Source: Brachionus manjavacas
Taxonomy: Eukaryota; Rotifera; Eurotatoria; Ploima; Brachionidae
Assembly: GCA_019054805.1 (NCBI GenBank)
Contig: JAHQIY010000013.1
Coordinates: 1,798,001 to 1,862,000 of the forward strand
Length of the DNA stretch: 64,000 bases
Reading direction: 5' to 3'
Positions within the stretch are counted from its first letter, which is position 1, and each line of letters opens with the position of its first letter. Below are positions 36,601 through 49,500 of this stretch, piece after piece. Under the pieces are notes generated by a model that was not told the origin of the DNA, made no database searches, and worked only from the letters and a program-made list of their open reading frames with translations. Position numbers and translations under genes: made by a program.

Positions 36601-38309
36601 AATACCTAAAAATTTCCTTATTGACAACCTAAATGTCGGGAACTCAATTTCCTTTCGAACTTCCTAATTGACAATCTTTGTCAATAGGCGTCCTTTTCTT
36701 CAATAATTACATTGAGGACAACGTGGTCGTTAAGTCGTCAAATTCCTCTTCGGTTTCCTTGTAGTCAAATACGGTGTCGAGACCTCAAGTTTGCTAAAAA
36801 TTTCTTTTTTGACAACCTTGATGTCGGGAACTCAATTTCCTCTCGAACTTCCTAATTGACAATCTTTGTCAATAGGCGTCCATTTCTTCAATAATTACAT
36901 TGAGGACAACTTGGTCGTTAAGTCGTCGAATTCCTTTTCGGTTTCCTTGGAGTCAAATACGGTGTCGGACCTCAAGTTTCCTAAAAATTTCTTCATTAGC
37001 AACCTTAATGTCGGGAACTCAATTTCCTTTCGAACTTCCTAATTGACAATCTTTGTCAATAGACGTCCATTTCTTCAATAATTACATTGGGGACAACGTG
37101 GTCGTTAAGTCGTCGAATTCCTTTTCGGTTTCTTTGGAGTCAAATACGGTGTCGAGACCTCAATTTTCCTAAAAATTTTCTTTTTGACAACCTTAATGTC
37201 GGGAACTCAATTTCCTTTCGAACTTCCTAATTGACAATCTTTGTCAATAGACGTCCATTTCTTCAATAATTACATTGGAACAACGTGGTCGTTAAGTCGT
37301 CAATTTCCTCTTCGGTGTCCTTGTAGTCAAATACGGTGTCGAAACCTCAAGTTTCCTAAAAAATTCCTAATAGACAATCTTTGTCAATTAACGTCCATTT
37401 CTTCGATAATTACCTTATGGAAAACTTCTTCGTTGAGGCGTTCATTTCCTCTTCGGTTTCATTATAGGCAAATAGGGTTTAGAGGCCCTAAAATCCCTAA
37501 AAATTTCATCAATAACAACCTTAATAAGGGGAACTCAATTTCCTTTCGAACTTCATAATTGACAATCTTGGTCAATAGACGTCAATTTCTTCAATAATTA
37601 CCTTGTGGACAACTTGGTCGTTAAGGCGTTATTTTCCTCTTCGGTTTCCTTGTAGTCAAATACGGTGTCTAGACCTCAAGTTTCCGAAAAATTTCATTAT
37701 TGACAACCTATATGTCGGGAACTCAATTTACTTTCGAACTTCCTAATTGACAATCTTTGTCAATAGACGTCCTTTTCTTCAATAATTACTTTGTGGACAA
37801 CTTGGTCGTTAAGGCGTTAATTTCCTCTACGGTTTCCTTGCAGTCAAATACGGTGTCGAGACCCCAAGTTTCCTAAAAATTTCCTTTTTTACAACCTTAA
37901 ATATCAAGAACTCTATTTCCTCTCGAACTTCCTTATTGACAATCTTTGTCAATTGATGTGCTTTTCTTAAATAATTACTTTGTGGACAACTTGTTCGTTA
38001 AGGCGTCAATTTCCTCTTCGGTTTCCTTGTAGTTTAATAGGGTGTCAAGACCTCAAGTTTCCTTAAATTTTCTTCATTAACAACCTTAATGTCGGGAACT
38101 CAATTTCCTTTCGAATTCCCTAATTGACAATCTTTTCTATAGACGTCCATTTCTTCAATAATTACTTTGTGGACAACTTGGTCGTTAAGTCGTCGAATTC
38201 CTTTTCGGTTTCCTTGGAGTCAAATACGGTGTCGGACCTCAAGTTTCCTATAAATTTCTTCATTAACAACGTTATTGTCGGGAACTCAATTTCCTTTCGA
38301 ACTTCCTAA
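33641..38309 (-). repeat. 188-bp satellite, right array, diverged part 1 (about 25 units)
   Basis: From here most units carry an older-looking spelling: GACAACCTTTTCTATAGACG, TTCAATAATTACTTTGAGG or TTACATTGAGGACAACG, GTCGTTAAGTCGTCAATTTC, and TCCTTTTTGACAACC. Spacing stays at 188 bp; for example the GTCGAG marks lie at 34,894, 35,082 and 35,270. Neighbouring units differ from each other far more than in the young part. No coding potential or inserted element is visible. Confidence 0.94.
37240..37700 (-). repeat. Composite satellite segment, most diverged of four copies
   Basis: An ordered run of odd variants: TACATTGGAACAACG, CTAATAGACAATCTTTG, CAATTAACGTCCATTTC, ACCTTATGGAAAACTTC, GGTTTCATTATAGGCAAATA, GGGTTTAGAGGCCCTAAAAT and AACCTTAATAAGGGGAAC. 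It is shared with segments at about 43,037, 45,846 and 51,841. This copy differs from the other three at several bases and in the length of the segment before AATAGACAATC. Confidence 0.8.
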
Positions 38310-41270
38310 TTGACAATCTTTGTCAATAGACGTCCATTTCTTCTATAATTACCTTGTGGACAACTTCTTCGTTGAGGCGTCAATTTCCTCTCCGGTTTCC
38401 TTGCAGTCAAATACGTTGTCGAGACCTCAAGTTTCCTAAAAATTTCCTTATTGAAAACCTTAATGTCAAGAACTCAATTTACTTTCGAACTTCCTTATTA
38501 ACAATCTTTGTCAATAGACATCCATTTCTTCTATAATTACCTTGAGGACAACTTCTTCGATTAGGCGTCAATTTCCTATTCGGTTTCCTTGTAGTCAAAT
38601 ACGATGTCGGACCTCAAGATTCCTAAAAATTACCTTGTTGACAACCTTAATGTCGGGAACTCAATTTACTTTCGAACTTCCTTATTGACAATCTTTGTCA
38701 ATAGACGTCGATTTCTTCTATAATTACCTTGTGGACAACTTGGTCGTTAAGGCGTCAATTTCCTCTCCGGTCTCCTTGCAGTCAAATACGGTGTCGAGAT
38801 CTCAAGTTTCCTAAAAAATTTCCTTATTGACAACCTTAATGTCGGGAACTCAATTTACCTTCGAACTTCCTTATTGACAATCTTTGTCAATAGACGTCCA
38901 TTTCTTCTATAATTACCTTGTGGACAACTTCTTCGTTGAGGCGTCAATTTCCTCATCGGTTTCCTTGCAGTCAAATACGGTGTCGAGATCTCAAGTTTCC
39001 TAAAAAATTTCCTTATTGACAACCTTAATGTCGGGAACTCAATTTCCTTTTGAACTTCCTAATTGACAATCTTTGTCAATAGACATCCATTTCTTCAATA
39101 ATTACCTTGAGGACAACTTCTTCGATTAGGCGTCAATTTCCTATTCGGTTTCCTTGTAGTCAAATACGATGTCGGACCTCAAGATTCCTAAAAATTACCT
39201 TGTTGACAACCTTAATGTCGGGAACTCAATTTACCTTCGAACTTCCTTATTGACAATCTTTGTCAATAGACGTCGATTTCTTCTATAATTACCTTGTGGA
39301 CAACTTCTTCGTTGAGGCGTCAATTTCCTCATCGGTTTCCTTGCAGTCAAATACGGTGTCGAGATCTCAAGTTTCCTAAAAAATTTCCTTATTGACAACC
39401 TTAATGTCGGGAACTCAATTTACCTTCGAACTTCCTTATTGACAATCTTTGTCAATAGACGTCCATTTCTTCTATAATTACCTTGTGGACAACTTCTTCG
39501 TTGAGGCGTCAATTTCCTCATCGGTTTCCTTGCAGTCAAATACGGTGTCGAGATCTCAAGTTTCCTAAAAAATTTCCTTATTGACAACCTTAATGTCGGG
39601 AATTCAATTTCCTTTTGAACTTCCTAATTGACAATCTTTGTCAATAGACATCCATTTCTTCAATAATTACCTTGAGGACAACTTCTTCGATTAGGCGTCA
39701 ATTTCCTATTTGGTTTCCTTGTAGTCAAATACGATGTCGGACCTCAAGATTCCTAAAAATTACCTTGTTGACAACCTTAATGTCGGGAACTCAATTTACC
39801 TTCGAACTTCCTTATTGACAATCTTTGTCAATAGACGTCGATTTCTTCTATAATTACCTTGTGGACAACTTGGTCGTTAAGGCGTCAATTTCCTCTCCGG
39901 TCTCCTTGCAGTCAAATACGTTGTCGAGACCTCAAGTTTCCTAAAAATTTCCTTATTGAAACCTAAATGACGGGAACTCTATTTCCTCTCGAACTTCCTA
40001 ATTGACAATCTTTGTCAATTGACGTGCTTTTCCTATAAAATTATATTTCTTCTATAACTTGGTTTTCGAGGCTTCAATTTCTCTTGGGTTTCCTTGTAGT
40101 CAAATACGGTGTCAGGAACTCAAGTTTCCTAAAAAATTTCCTTATTGACAACCTTTAATATCAAGAACTCTATTTCCTCTCGAACTTCCTAATTGACAAT
40201 CTTTGTCAATTGACGTGCTTTTCTTATAAAATTATATTTCTTCTATAACTTGGTTTTCGAGGCGTCAATTTCCTCTTCGGTTTCCTTGTAGTCAAATACG
40301 GTGTCAGGAACTCAAGTTTCCTAAAAAATTTCCTTATTGACAACCTTAATGTCGGGAACTCAATTTACCTTCGAACTTCCTTATTGACAATCTTTGTCAA
40401 TAGACGTCCATTTCTTCTATAATTACCTTGTGGACAACTTCTTCGTTGAGGCGTCAATTTCCTCATCGGTTTCCTTGCAGTCAAATACGGTGTCGAGATC
40501 TCAAGTTTCCTAAAAAATTTCCTTATTGACAACCTTAATGTCGGGAATTCAATTTCCTTTTGAACTTCCTAATTGACAATCTTTGTCAATAGACATCCAT
40601 TTCTTCAATAATTACCTTGAGGACAACTTCTTCGATTAGGCGTCAATTTCCTATTCGGTTTCCTTGTAGTCAAATACGATGTCGGACCTCAAGATTCCTA
40701 AAAATTACCTTGTTGACAACCTTAATGTCGGGAACTCAATTTACCTTCGAACTTCCTTATTGACAATCTTTGTCAATAGACGTCGATTTCTTCTATAATT
40801 ACCTTGTGGACAACTTGGTCGTTAAGGCGTCAATTTCCTCTCCGGTCTCCTTGCAGTCAAATACGTTGTCGAGACCTCAAGTTTCCTAAAAATTTCCTTA
40901 TTGAAAACCTAAATGACGGGAACTCTATTTCCTCTCGAACTTCCTAATTGACAATCTTTGTCAATTAACGTGCTTTTCTTATAAAATTATATTTCTTCTA
41001 TAACTTGGTTTTCGAGGCTTCAATTTCTCTTGGGTTAACTTGTAGTCAAATACGGTGTCGAGATCTCAAGTTTCCTAAAAAATTTCCTTATTGACAACCT
41101 TAATATCAAGAACTCTATTTCCTCTCGAACTTCCTAATTGACAATCTTTGTCAATTGACGTGCTTTTCTTATAAAATTATATTTCTTCTATAACTTGGTT
41201 TTCGAGGCGTCAATTTCCTCTTCGGTTTCCTTGTAGTCAAATACGGTGTCAGGAACTCAAGTTTCCTAAA
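38310..41270 (-). repeat. Patch of young-type satellite units with 3-unit blocks
   Basis: Young-type spellings (CCTTGTGGACAACTTC, CGTTGAGGCGTCAATTTCC, CAGTCAAATACG) return within the diverged region. A diagnostic unit with CTTCTTCGATTAGGCGTC, CGATGTCGGACCTCAAG and AATTACCTTGTTGACAACC occurs near 38,554, 39,115, 39,680 and 40,620. The first two steps are about 564 bp (3 units) and the last about 940 bp (5 units). From about 39,950, units with TTGACGTGCTTTTCTTATAA and TAACTTGGTTTTCGAGGC are mixed in. Confidence 0.85.
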
Positions 41271-43036
41271 AATTTCCTTATTGACGACCTTAATGTAGGG
41301 AATTCAATTTCCTTTCGAACTTCCTAATTGACAATCTTTGTCAATAGACGTCCATTTCTAAAATAATTACTTTGTGGACAACTTGGTCGTTAAGTCGTCG
41401 AATTCCTCATCGGTTTCCTTGCAGTCAAATACGGTGTCGGACCTCAAGTTTCCTATAAATTTCTTCATTAACAACCTTAATGTAGGGAATTCAATTTCCT
41501 TTCGAACTTCCTAATTGACAATCTTTGTCAATAGACGTCCATTTCTAAAATAATTACTTTGTGGACAACTTGGTCGTTAAGTCGTCGAATTCCTCATCGG
41601 TTTCCTTGCAGTCAAATACGGTGTCGAGACCTCAAGTTTCCTAAAAATTTCTTTTATGACAACCTTAATGTCGGGAACTCAATTTCCTTTCGAACTTCCT
41701 AATTGACAATCTTTTTCAATAGACGTCCATTTCTTCAATAATTCCATTGTCGACATCTTCTTCGTAGAGGGGTCAATTTCCTTTTCGGTTTCCTTGTAGT
41801 CAAATACGGTGTCGAGACCTCAAGTTTCCTAAAAATTTCCTTTTTGACAACCTTGATGTCGGGAACTCAATTTCCTTTCGAACTTCCTAATTGACAATCT
41901 TTGTCAATAGACGTCCATTTCTTCAATAATTCCATTGTCGACAACTTCTTCGTAGAGGTGTCAATTTCCTTTTCGGTTTCCTTGTAGTCAAATACGGTGT
42001 CGAGACCTCAAGTTTCCTAAAAATTTCCTTTTTGACAACTTTAATGTCGGGAACTCAATTTCCTTCCGAACTTCCTAATTGACAAATTTTGTCAATAGAC
42101 GTCCATTTCTTAAATAATTACTTTGTGGACAACTTGGTCGTTAAGTCGTCGAATTCCTTTTCGGTTTCCTTGGAATCAAATACGGTGGCGAGACCTCAAG
42201 TTTCCTAATAATTTCCTTTTTGACAACCTTAATGTCGGGAACTCAATTTCCTCTCGAACTCCCTAATTGACAATCTTTGTCAATAGGCGTCCATTTCTTC
42301 AATAATTACATTGTCGACATCTTCTTCGTAGAGGGGTCAATTTCCTTTTCGGTTTCCTTGTAGTCAAATACGGTGTCGAGACCTCAAGTTTCCTAAAAAT
42401 TTCCTTTTTGACAACCTTGATGTCGGGAACTCAATTTCCTTTCGAACTTCCTAATTGACAATCTTTGTCAATAGACGTCCATTTCTTAAATAATTACTTC
42501 GTGGACAACTTGGTCGTTAAGTCGTCGAATTCCTCTTCGGTTTCCTCGGAGTCAAATACGGTGTCGAGACCTCAAGTTTGCTAAAAATTTCTTTTTTGAC
42601 AACCTTGATGTCGGGAACTCAATTTCCTCTCGAACTCCCTAATTGACAATCTTTGTCAATAGGCGTCCATTTCTTCAATAATTACATTGAGGACAACGTG
42701 GTCGTTAAGTCGTCGAATTCCTTTTCGGTTTCTTTGGAGTCAAATACGGTGTCGAGACCTCAATTTTCCTAAAAATTTTCTTTTTGACAACTTTAATGTC
42801 GGGAACTCAATTTCCTTTCGAACTTCCTAATTGACTATCTTTGTCAATTGACGTCCATTTCTTCAATAATTACATTGAGGACAACTTGGTCGTTAAGTCG
42901 TCGAATTCCTTTTCGGTTTCTTTGGAGTCAAATACGGTGTCGGACCTCAAGTTTCCTATAAATTTCTTCATTAACAACCTTAATGTCGGGAACTCAATTT
43001 CCTTTCGAACTTCCTAATTGACAATCTTTGTCAATA

Positions 43037-43700
43037 GACGTACATTTTTCCAATAATTACATTGGAACAACGTGGTCGTTAAGTCGTCAATTTCCTCTTC
43101 GGTGTCCTTGTAGTCAAATACGGTGTCGAAACCTCAAGTTTCCTAAAAATTTCCTTATTGACAACCTTTATGTCGGGAACTCAATTTCCTAATAGACAAT
43201 CTTTGTCAATTAACGTCCATTTCTTCGATAATTACCTTATGGAAAACTTCTTCGTTGAGGCGTTCATTTCCTCTTCGGTTTCATTATAGGCAAATAGGGT
43301 TTAGAGGCCCTAAAATCCCTAAAAACTTCCTCAATAACAACCTTAATAAGGGGAACTCAATTTCCTTTCGAACTTCCTAATTGATTATCTTTGACAATAG
43401 ACGTCAATTTCTTCAATAATTACCTTGTGGACAACTTGGTCGTTAAGGCGTTATTTTCCTCTTCGGTTTCCTTGTAGTCAAATACGGTGTCTAGACCTCA
43501 AGTTTCCGAAAAATTTCATTATTGACAACCTATATGTCGAAACTCAATTTACTTTCGAACTTCCTAATTGACAATCTTTGTCAATAGACGTCCTTTTCTT
43601 CAATAATTACTTTGTGGACAACTTGGTCGTTAAGGCGTTAATTTCCTCTTCGGTTTCCTTGCAGTCAAATACGGTGTCGAGACCCCAAGTTTCCTAAAAA
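43037..43700 (-). repeat. Composite satellite segment, copy B
   Basis: Carries GACGTACATTTTTCCAATAA, TGTCGAAACCTCAAG, GGCAAATAGGGTTTAGAGG and GATTATCTTTGACAATAG in the same order as the copies at 45,846 and 51,841. The offset to the 45,846 copy is 2,809 bp. The two read almost identically over several hundred bases. Confidence 0.85.
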
Positions 43701-45845
43701 TTTCCTTATTGAAAACCTAAATGACGGGAACTCTATTTCCTCTCGAACTTCCTAATTGACAATCTTTGTCAATTAACGTGCTTTTCTTATAAAATTATAT
43801 TTCTTCTATAACTTGGTTTTCGAGGCTTCAATTTCTCTTGGGTTAACTTGTAGTCAAATACGGTGTCGAGAGCCCAAGTTTCCCTAATAATTTCCTTATT
43901 GACAACCTTTAATATCAAGAACTCTATTTCCTCTCGAACTTCCTAATTGACAATCTTTGTCAATTGACGTGCTTTTCTTATAAAATTATATTTCTTCTAT
44001 AACTTGGTTTTCGAGGCGTCAATTTCCTCTTCGGTTTCCTTGTAGTCAAATACGGTGTCAGGAACTCAAGTTTCCTAAAAATTTCCTTATTGACGACCTT
44101 AATGTAGGGAATTCAATTTCCTTTCGAACTTCCTAATTGACAATCTTTGTCAATAGACGTCCATTTCTAAAATAATTACTTTGTGGACAACTTGGTCGTT
44201 AAGTCGTCGAATTCCTCTTCGGTTTCCTTGGAGTCAAATACGGTGTCGGACCTCAAGTTTCCTATAAATTTCTTCATTAACAACCTTAATGTCGGGAACT
44301 CAATTTCCTCTCAAACTCCCTAATTGACAATCTTTGTCAATAGGCGTCCATTTCTTCAATAATTACATTGAGGACAACGTGGTCGTTAAGTCGTCAAATT
44401 CCTCTTCGGTTTCCTTGTAGTCAAATACGGTGTCGAGACCTCAAGTTTCCTAAAATTTTCGTTTTTGACAACCTTAATGTCGGGAACTCAATTTCCTTTC
44501 GAACTTCCTAATTGACAATCTTTGTCAATAGACGTCCATTTCTTCAATAATTCCATTGTCGACAACTTCTTCGTAGAGGTGTCAATTTCCTTTTCGGTTT
44601 CCTTGTAGTCAAATACGGTGTCGAGACCTCAAGTTTCCTAAAAATTTCCTTTTTGACAACTTTAATGTCGGGAACTCAATTTCCTTTCGAACTTCCTAAT
44701 TGACAAATTTTGTCAATAGACGTCCATTTCTTAAATAATTACTTTGTGGACAACTTGGTCGTTAAGTCGTCGAATTCCTTTTCGGTTTCCTTGGAATCAA
44801 ATACGGTGGCGAGACCTCAAGTTTCCTAATAATTTCCTTTTTGACAACCTTAATGTCGGGAACTCAATTTCCTCTCGAACTCCCTAATTGACAATCTTTG
44901 TCAATAGGCGTCCATTTCTTCAATAATTACATTGAGGACAACGTGGTCGTTAAGTCGTCAATTTTCTCTTCGGTGTCCTTGTAGTCAAATACGGTGTCGA
45001 GACCTCAATTTTCCTAAAAATTTCTTTTATGACAACCTTAATGTCGGGAACTCAATTTCCTTTCGAACTTCCTAATTGAAAATCTTTTTCAATAGACGTC
45101 CATTTCTTCAATAATTCCATTGTCGACATCTTCTTCGTAGAGGGGTCAATTTCCTTTTCGGTTTCCTTGTAGTCAAATACGGTGTCGAGACCTCAAGTTT
45201 CCTAAAAATTTCCTTTTTGACAACCTTAATGTCGGGAACTCAATTTCCTTTCGAACTTCCTAATTGACAATCTTTGTCAATAGACGTCCATTTCTTAAAT
45301 AATTACTTCGTGGACAACTTGGTCGTTAAGTCGTCGAATTCCTCTTCGGTTTCCTCGGAGTCAAATACGGTGTCGAGACCTCAAGTTTGCTAAAAATTTC
45401 TTTTTTGACAACCTTGATGTCGGGAACTCAATTTCCTCTCGAACTCCCTAATTGACAATCTTTGTCAATAGGCGTCCATTTCTTCAATAATTACATTGAG
45501 GACAACGTGGTCGTTAAGTCGTCAATTTTCTCTTCGGTGTCCTTGTAGTCAAATACGGTGTCGAGACCTCAATTTTCCTAAAAATTTTCTTTTTGACAAC
45601 TTTAATGTCGGGAACTCAATTTCCTTTCGAACTTCCTAATTGACTATCTTTGTCAATTGACGTCCATTTCTTCAATAATTACATTGAGGACAACTTGGTC
45701 GTTAAGTCGTCGAATTCCTTTTCGGTTTCTTTGGAGTCAAATACGGTGTCGGACCTCAAGTTTCCTATAAATTTCTTCATTAACAACCTTAATGTCGGGA
45801 ACTCAATTTCCTTTCGAACTTCCTAATTGACAATCTTTGTCAATA

Positions 45846-46510
45846 GACGTACATTTTTCCAATAATTACATTGGAACAACGTGGTCGTTAAGTCGTCAAT
45901 TTCCTCTTCGGTGTCCTTGTAGTCAAATACGGTGTCGAAACCTCAAGTTTCCTAAAAATTTCCTTATTGACAACCTTTATGTCGGGAACTCAATTTCCTA
46001 ATAGACAATCTTTGTCAATTAACGTCCATTTCTTCGATAATTACCTTATGGAAAACTTCTTCGTTGAGGCGTTCATTTCCTCTTCGGTTTCATTATAGGC
46101 AAATAGGGTTTAGAGGCCCTAAAATCCCTAAAAACTTCCTCAATAACAACCTTAATAAGGGGAACTCAATTTCCTTTCGAACTTCCTAATTGATTATCTT
46201 TGACAATAGACGTCAATTTCTTCAATAATTACCTTGTGGACAACTTGGTCGTTAAGGCGTTATTTTCCTCTTCGGTTTCCTTGTAGTCAAATACGGTGTC
46301 TAGACCTCAAGTTTCCGAAAAATTTCATTATTGACAACCTATATGTCGAAACTCAATTTACTTTCGAACTTCCTAATTGATTATCTTTGACAATAGACGT
46401 CAATTTCTTCAATAATTACCTTGTGGACAACTTGGTCGTTAAGGCGTTAATTTCCTCTTCGGTTTCCTTGCAGTCAAATACGGTGTCGAGACCCCAAGTT
46501 TCCTAAAAAT
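45846..46510 (-). repeat. Composite satellite segment, copy C
   Basis: Same ordered variants as the copy at 43,037, including TTTGACAATAGACGTC. The similarity extends upstream: the units from about 44.9-45.8 kb match those of about 42.3-43.0 kb in order. The copied segment is therefore longer than the marker run. Near 46,375 the GATTATCTTTGACAATAG unit is repeated once more. Confidence 0.85.
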
Positions 46511-49500
46511 TTCCTTTTTTACAACCTTTAATATCAAGAACTCTATTTCCTCTCGAACTTCCTTATTGACAATCTTTGTCAATTGATGTGCTTTTCTTAT
46601 ATAATTATATTTCTTCTATAACTTGGTTTTCGAGGCTTCAATTTCTCTTGGGTAAACTCGTAGTCTAATACGGTGTCGAGAGCCCAAGTTTCCCTAAAAA
46701 TTTCCTTATTTAAAACCTTAATGTCGGGAACTCAATTTCCTTTTGAACTTCCTAATAGACAATTTTTGTCAATAGACGTCCATTTCTTCAATAATTACTT
46801 TGTGGACAACTTGGTCGTTAAGGCGTCCATTTCCTCTTCAATTTCCTTGTAGTTTATTAGGGTGTCAAGACCTCAAGTTTCCTAATAATTTCCTTTTTGA
46901 CAACCTTAATGTCGGGAACTCAATTTCCTCTCGAACTTCCTAATTGACAATCTTTTCTATAGACGTCCATTTCTTCAATAATTCCTTTTAGGACAAATTG
47001 GTCGTTAAGTCGTCAATTTCCTCTTCGGTTTCCTTGTAGTCCATTACGGTGTCGAGACCTCAAGTTTCCTAAAAATTTCCTTTTTGACAACCTTAATGTC
47101 GGGAACTCAATTTCCTTTCGAACTTCTTAAGTGACAATCTTGGTCAATAGACGTCCATTTCTTAAATAATTACTTTGTGGACAACTTGGTCGTTAAGTCG
47201 TCGAATTCCTTTTCGGTTTCCTTGGAGTCAAATACGGTGTCGGACCTCAAGTTTCCTATAAATTTCTTCATTAATAACCTTAATGTCGGGAACTCAATTT
47301 CCTTTCGAACTTCCTAATTGACAATCTTTTTCAATAGACGTCCATTTCTTCAATAATTACATTGAGGACAACGTGGTCGTTAAATCGTCAATTTCCTCTT
47401 CGGTGTCCTTGTAGTCAAATACGGTGTCGTGACCTCAAGTTTCCTAAAAATTTCCTTTTTGACAACCTTAATGTCGGAAACTCAATTTCCTTTCGAACTT
47501 CCTAATTGACAATCTTTGTCGATAGACGTCCATTTCTTAAATAATTACTTTGTGGACAACTTGGTCGTTAAGGCATCCATTTCCTCTTCAATTTCCTTGT
47601 AGTTTGATTGGGTGTCAAGACCTCAAGTTTCCTAAAAATTTCTTTATTGACAACCTTAATGTCGGGAACTCAATTTCCTTTCGAACTTCCTTATTGACAA
47701 TCTTTTCTATAGACGTTCATTTCTTCAATAATTACTTTGGGGACAACTTGGTCGTTAAGGCGTCAATTTCCTCTTCGGTTTCCTTGCAGTCAAATACGGT
47801 GGCGAGACCCCAATTTTCCAAAAAATTTCCTTTTTGTCAACCTTAATGTCGGAAACTCAATTTCCTTTCGAACTTCCTAATTGACAATCTTTGTCAATAG
47901 ACGTCCATTTCTTAAATAATTACTTTGTGGACAACTTGGTCGTTAAGTCGTCGAATTCCTTTTCGGTTTCCTTGGAGTCAAATACGGTGTAGGACCTCAA
48001 GTTTCCTTTAAATTTCCTTCTTGACAACCTTGATGTCGGGAACTCAATTTCCTCTCGATCTCCCTAATTGACAATCTTTGTCAATAGACGTCCATTTCTT
48101 CAATAATTACATTGAGGACAACTTCTTCGAAGAGGTGTCAATTTCCTTTTCGGTTTCCTTGGAGTCAAATACGGTGTCGAGACCTCAAGTTTGCTTAAAA
48201 TTTCCTTTTTGAAAACCTTGATGTCGGGAACTCAATTTCCTCTCGAACTTCCTAATTGACAATCTTTTCTAAAGACGTCCATTTCTTCAATAATTACTTT
48301 GTGGACAACTTGGTCGTTAAGTCGTCGAATTCCTTTTCGGTTTCCTTGGAGTCAAATACGGTGTCGGACATCAAGTTTCCTTTAAATTTCTTCATTGACG
48401 ACCTTAATGTAGGGAATTCAAATTCCTTTCGAACTTCCTAATTGACAATCTTTGTCAATAGACGTCCATTTCTTAAATAATTACTTTGTGGACAACTTGG
48501 TCGTTAAGTCGTCGAATTCCTTTTCGGTTTCCTTGGAGTCAAATACGGTGTCGAGACCTCAAGTTTGCTAAAAATTTCCTTTTTGAAAACCTTGATGTCG
48601 GGAACTCAATTTCCTCTCGAACTTCCTAATTGACAATCTTTGTCAATAGACGTCCATTTCTTCAATAATTACTTTGAGGACAAATTGGTCGTTAAGTCGT
48701 CAATTTCCTCTTCGGTGTCCTTGTAGTCAAATACGGTGTCGAGACCTCAAGTTTCCTAAAAATTTCCTTTTTTACAACTTTAATATCGGGAACTCAATTT
48801 CCTTTCGAACTTCCTAATTGACAATCTTTGTCAATAGACGTCCATTTCTTAAATAATTACTTTGTGGACAACTTTGTCGTTAAGTCGTCGAATTCCTTTT
48901 CGGTTTCCTTGGAGTCAAATACGGTGGCGAGAACTCAAGTTTCCTTAAAATTTCCTTATTGACAACCTTAATGTCGGGAACTCAATTTCCCTTCGAATTC
49001 CCTAATTGACAATCTTTGTCAATAGACGTTCATTTCTTCAATAATTACATTGAGGACAACGTGGTCGTTAAGTCGTCAATTTCCTCTTTTGTTTCCTTGG
49101 AGTCAAATACGGTGTCGAGACCTCAAGTTTCCTTAAAATTTCCTTATTGACAACCTAAATGTCGGGAACTCAATTTCCTTTCGAACTTCCTAATTGAAAA
49201 TCTTTTCTATAGACGTCCATTTCTTCAATAATTACTTTGTGGACAACTTGGTCGTTAAGTCGTCGAATTCCTTTTCGGTTTCCTTGGAGTCAAATACGGT
49301 GTCGGACCTCAAGTTTCCTATAAATTTCTTCATTAACAACCTTAATGTCGGGAACTCAATTTCCTCTCAAACTCCCTAATTGACAATCTTTGTCAATAGG
49401 CGTCCTTTTCTTCAATAATTACATTGAGGACAACGTGGTCGTTAAGTCGTCAATTTCCTCTTCGGTTTCCTTGTAGTCAAATACGGTGTCGAGACCTCAA

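Noticed and set aside
37473..37503. Telomere-like CCCTAAA motifs (also near 43.3, 46.1 and 52.1 kb)
   Set aside because: They occur as two partial copies inside a variant of monomer C and are not tandem arrays of a telomere repeat.
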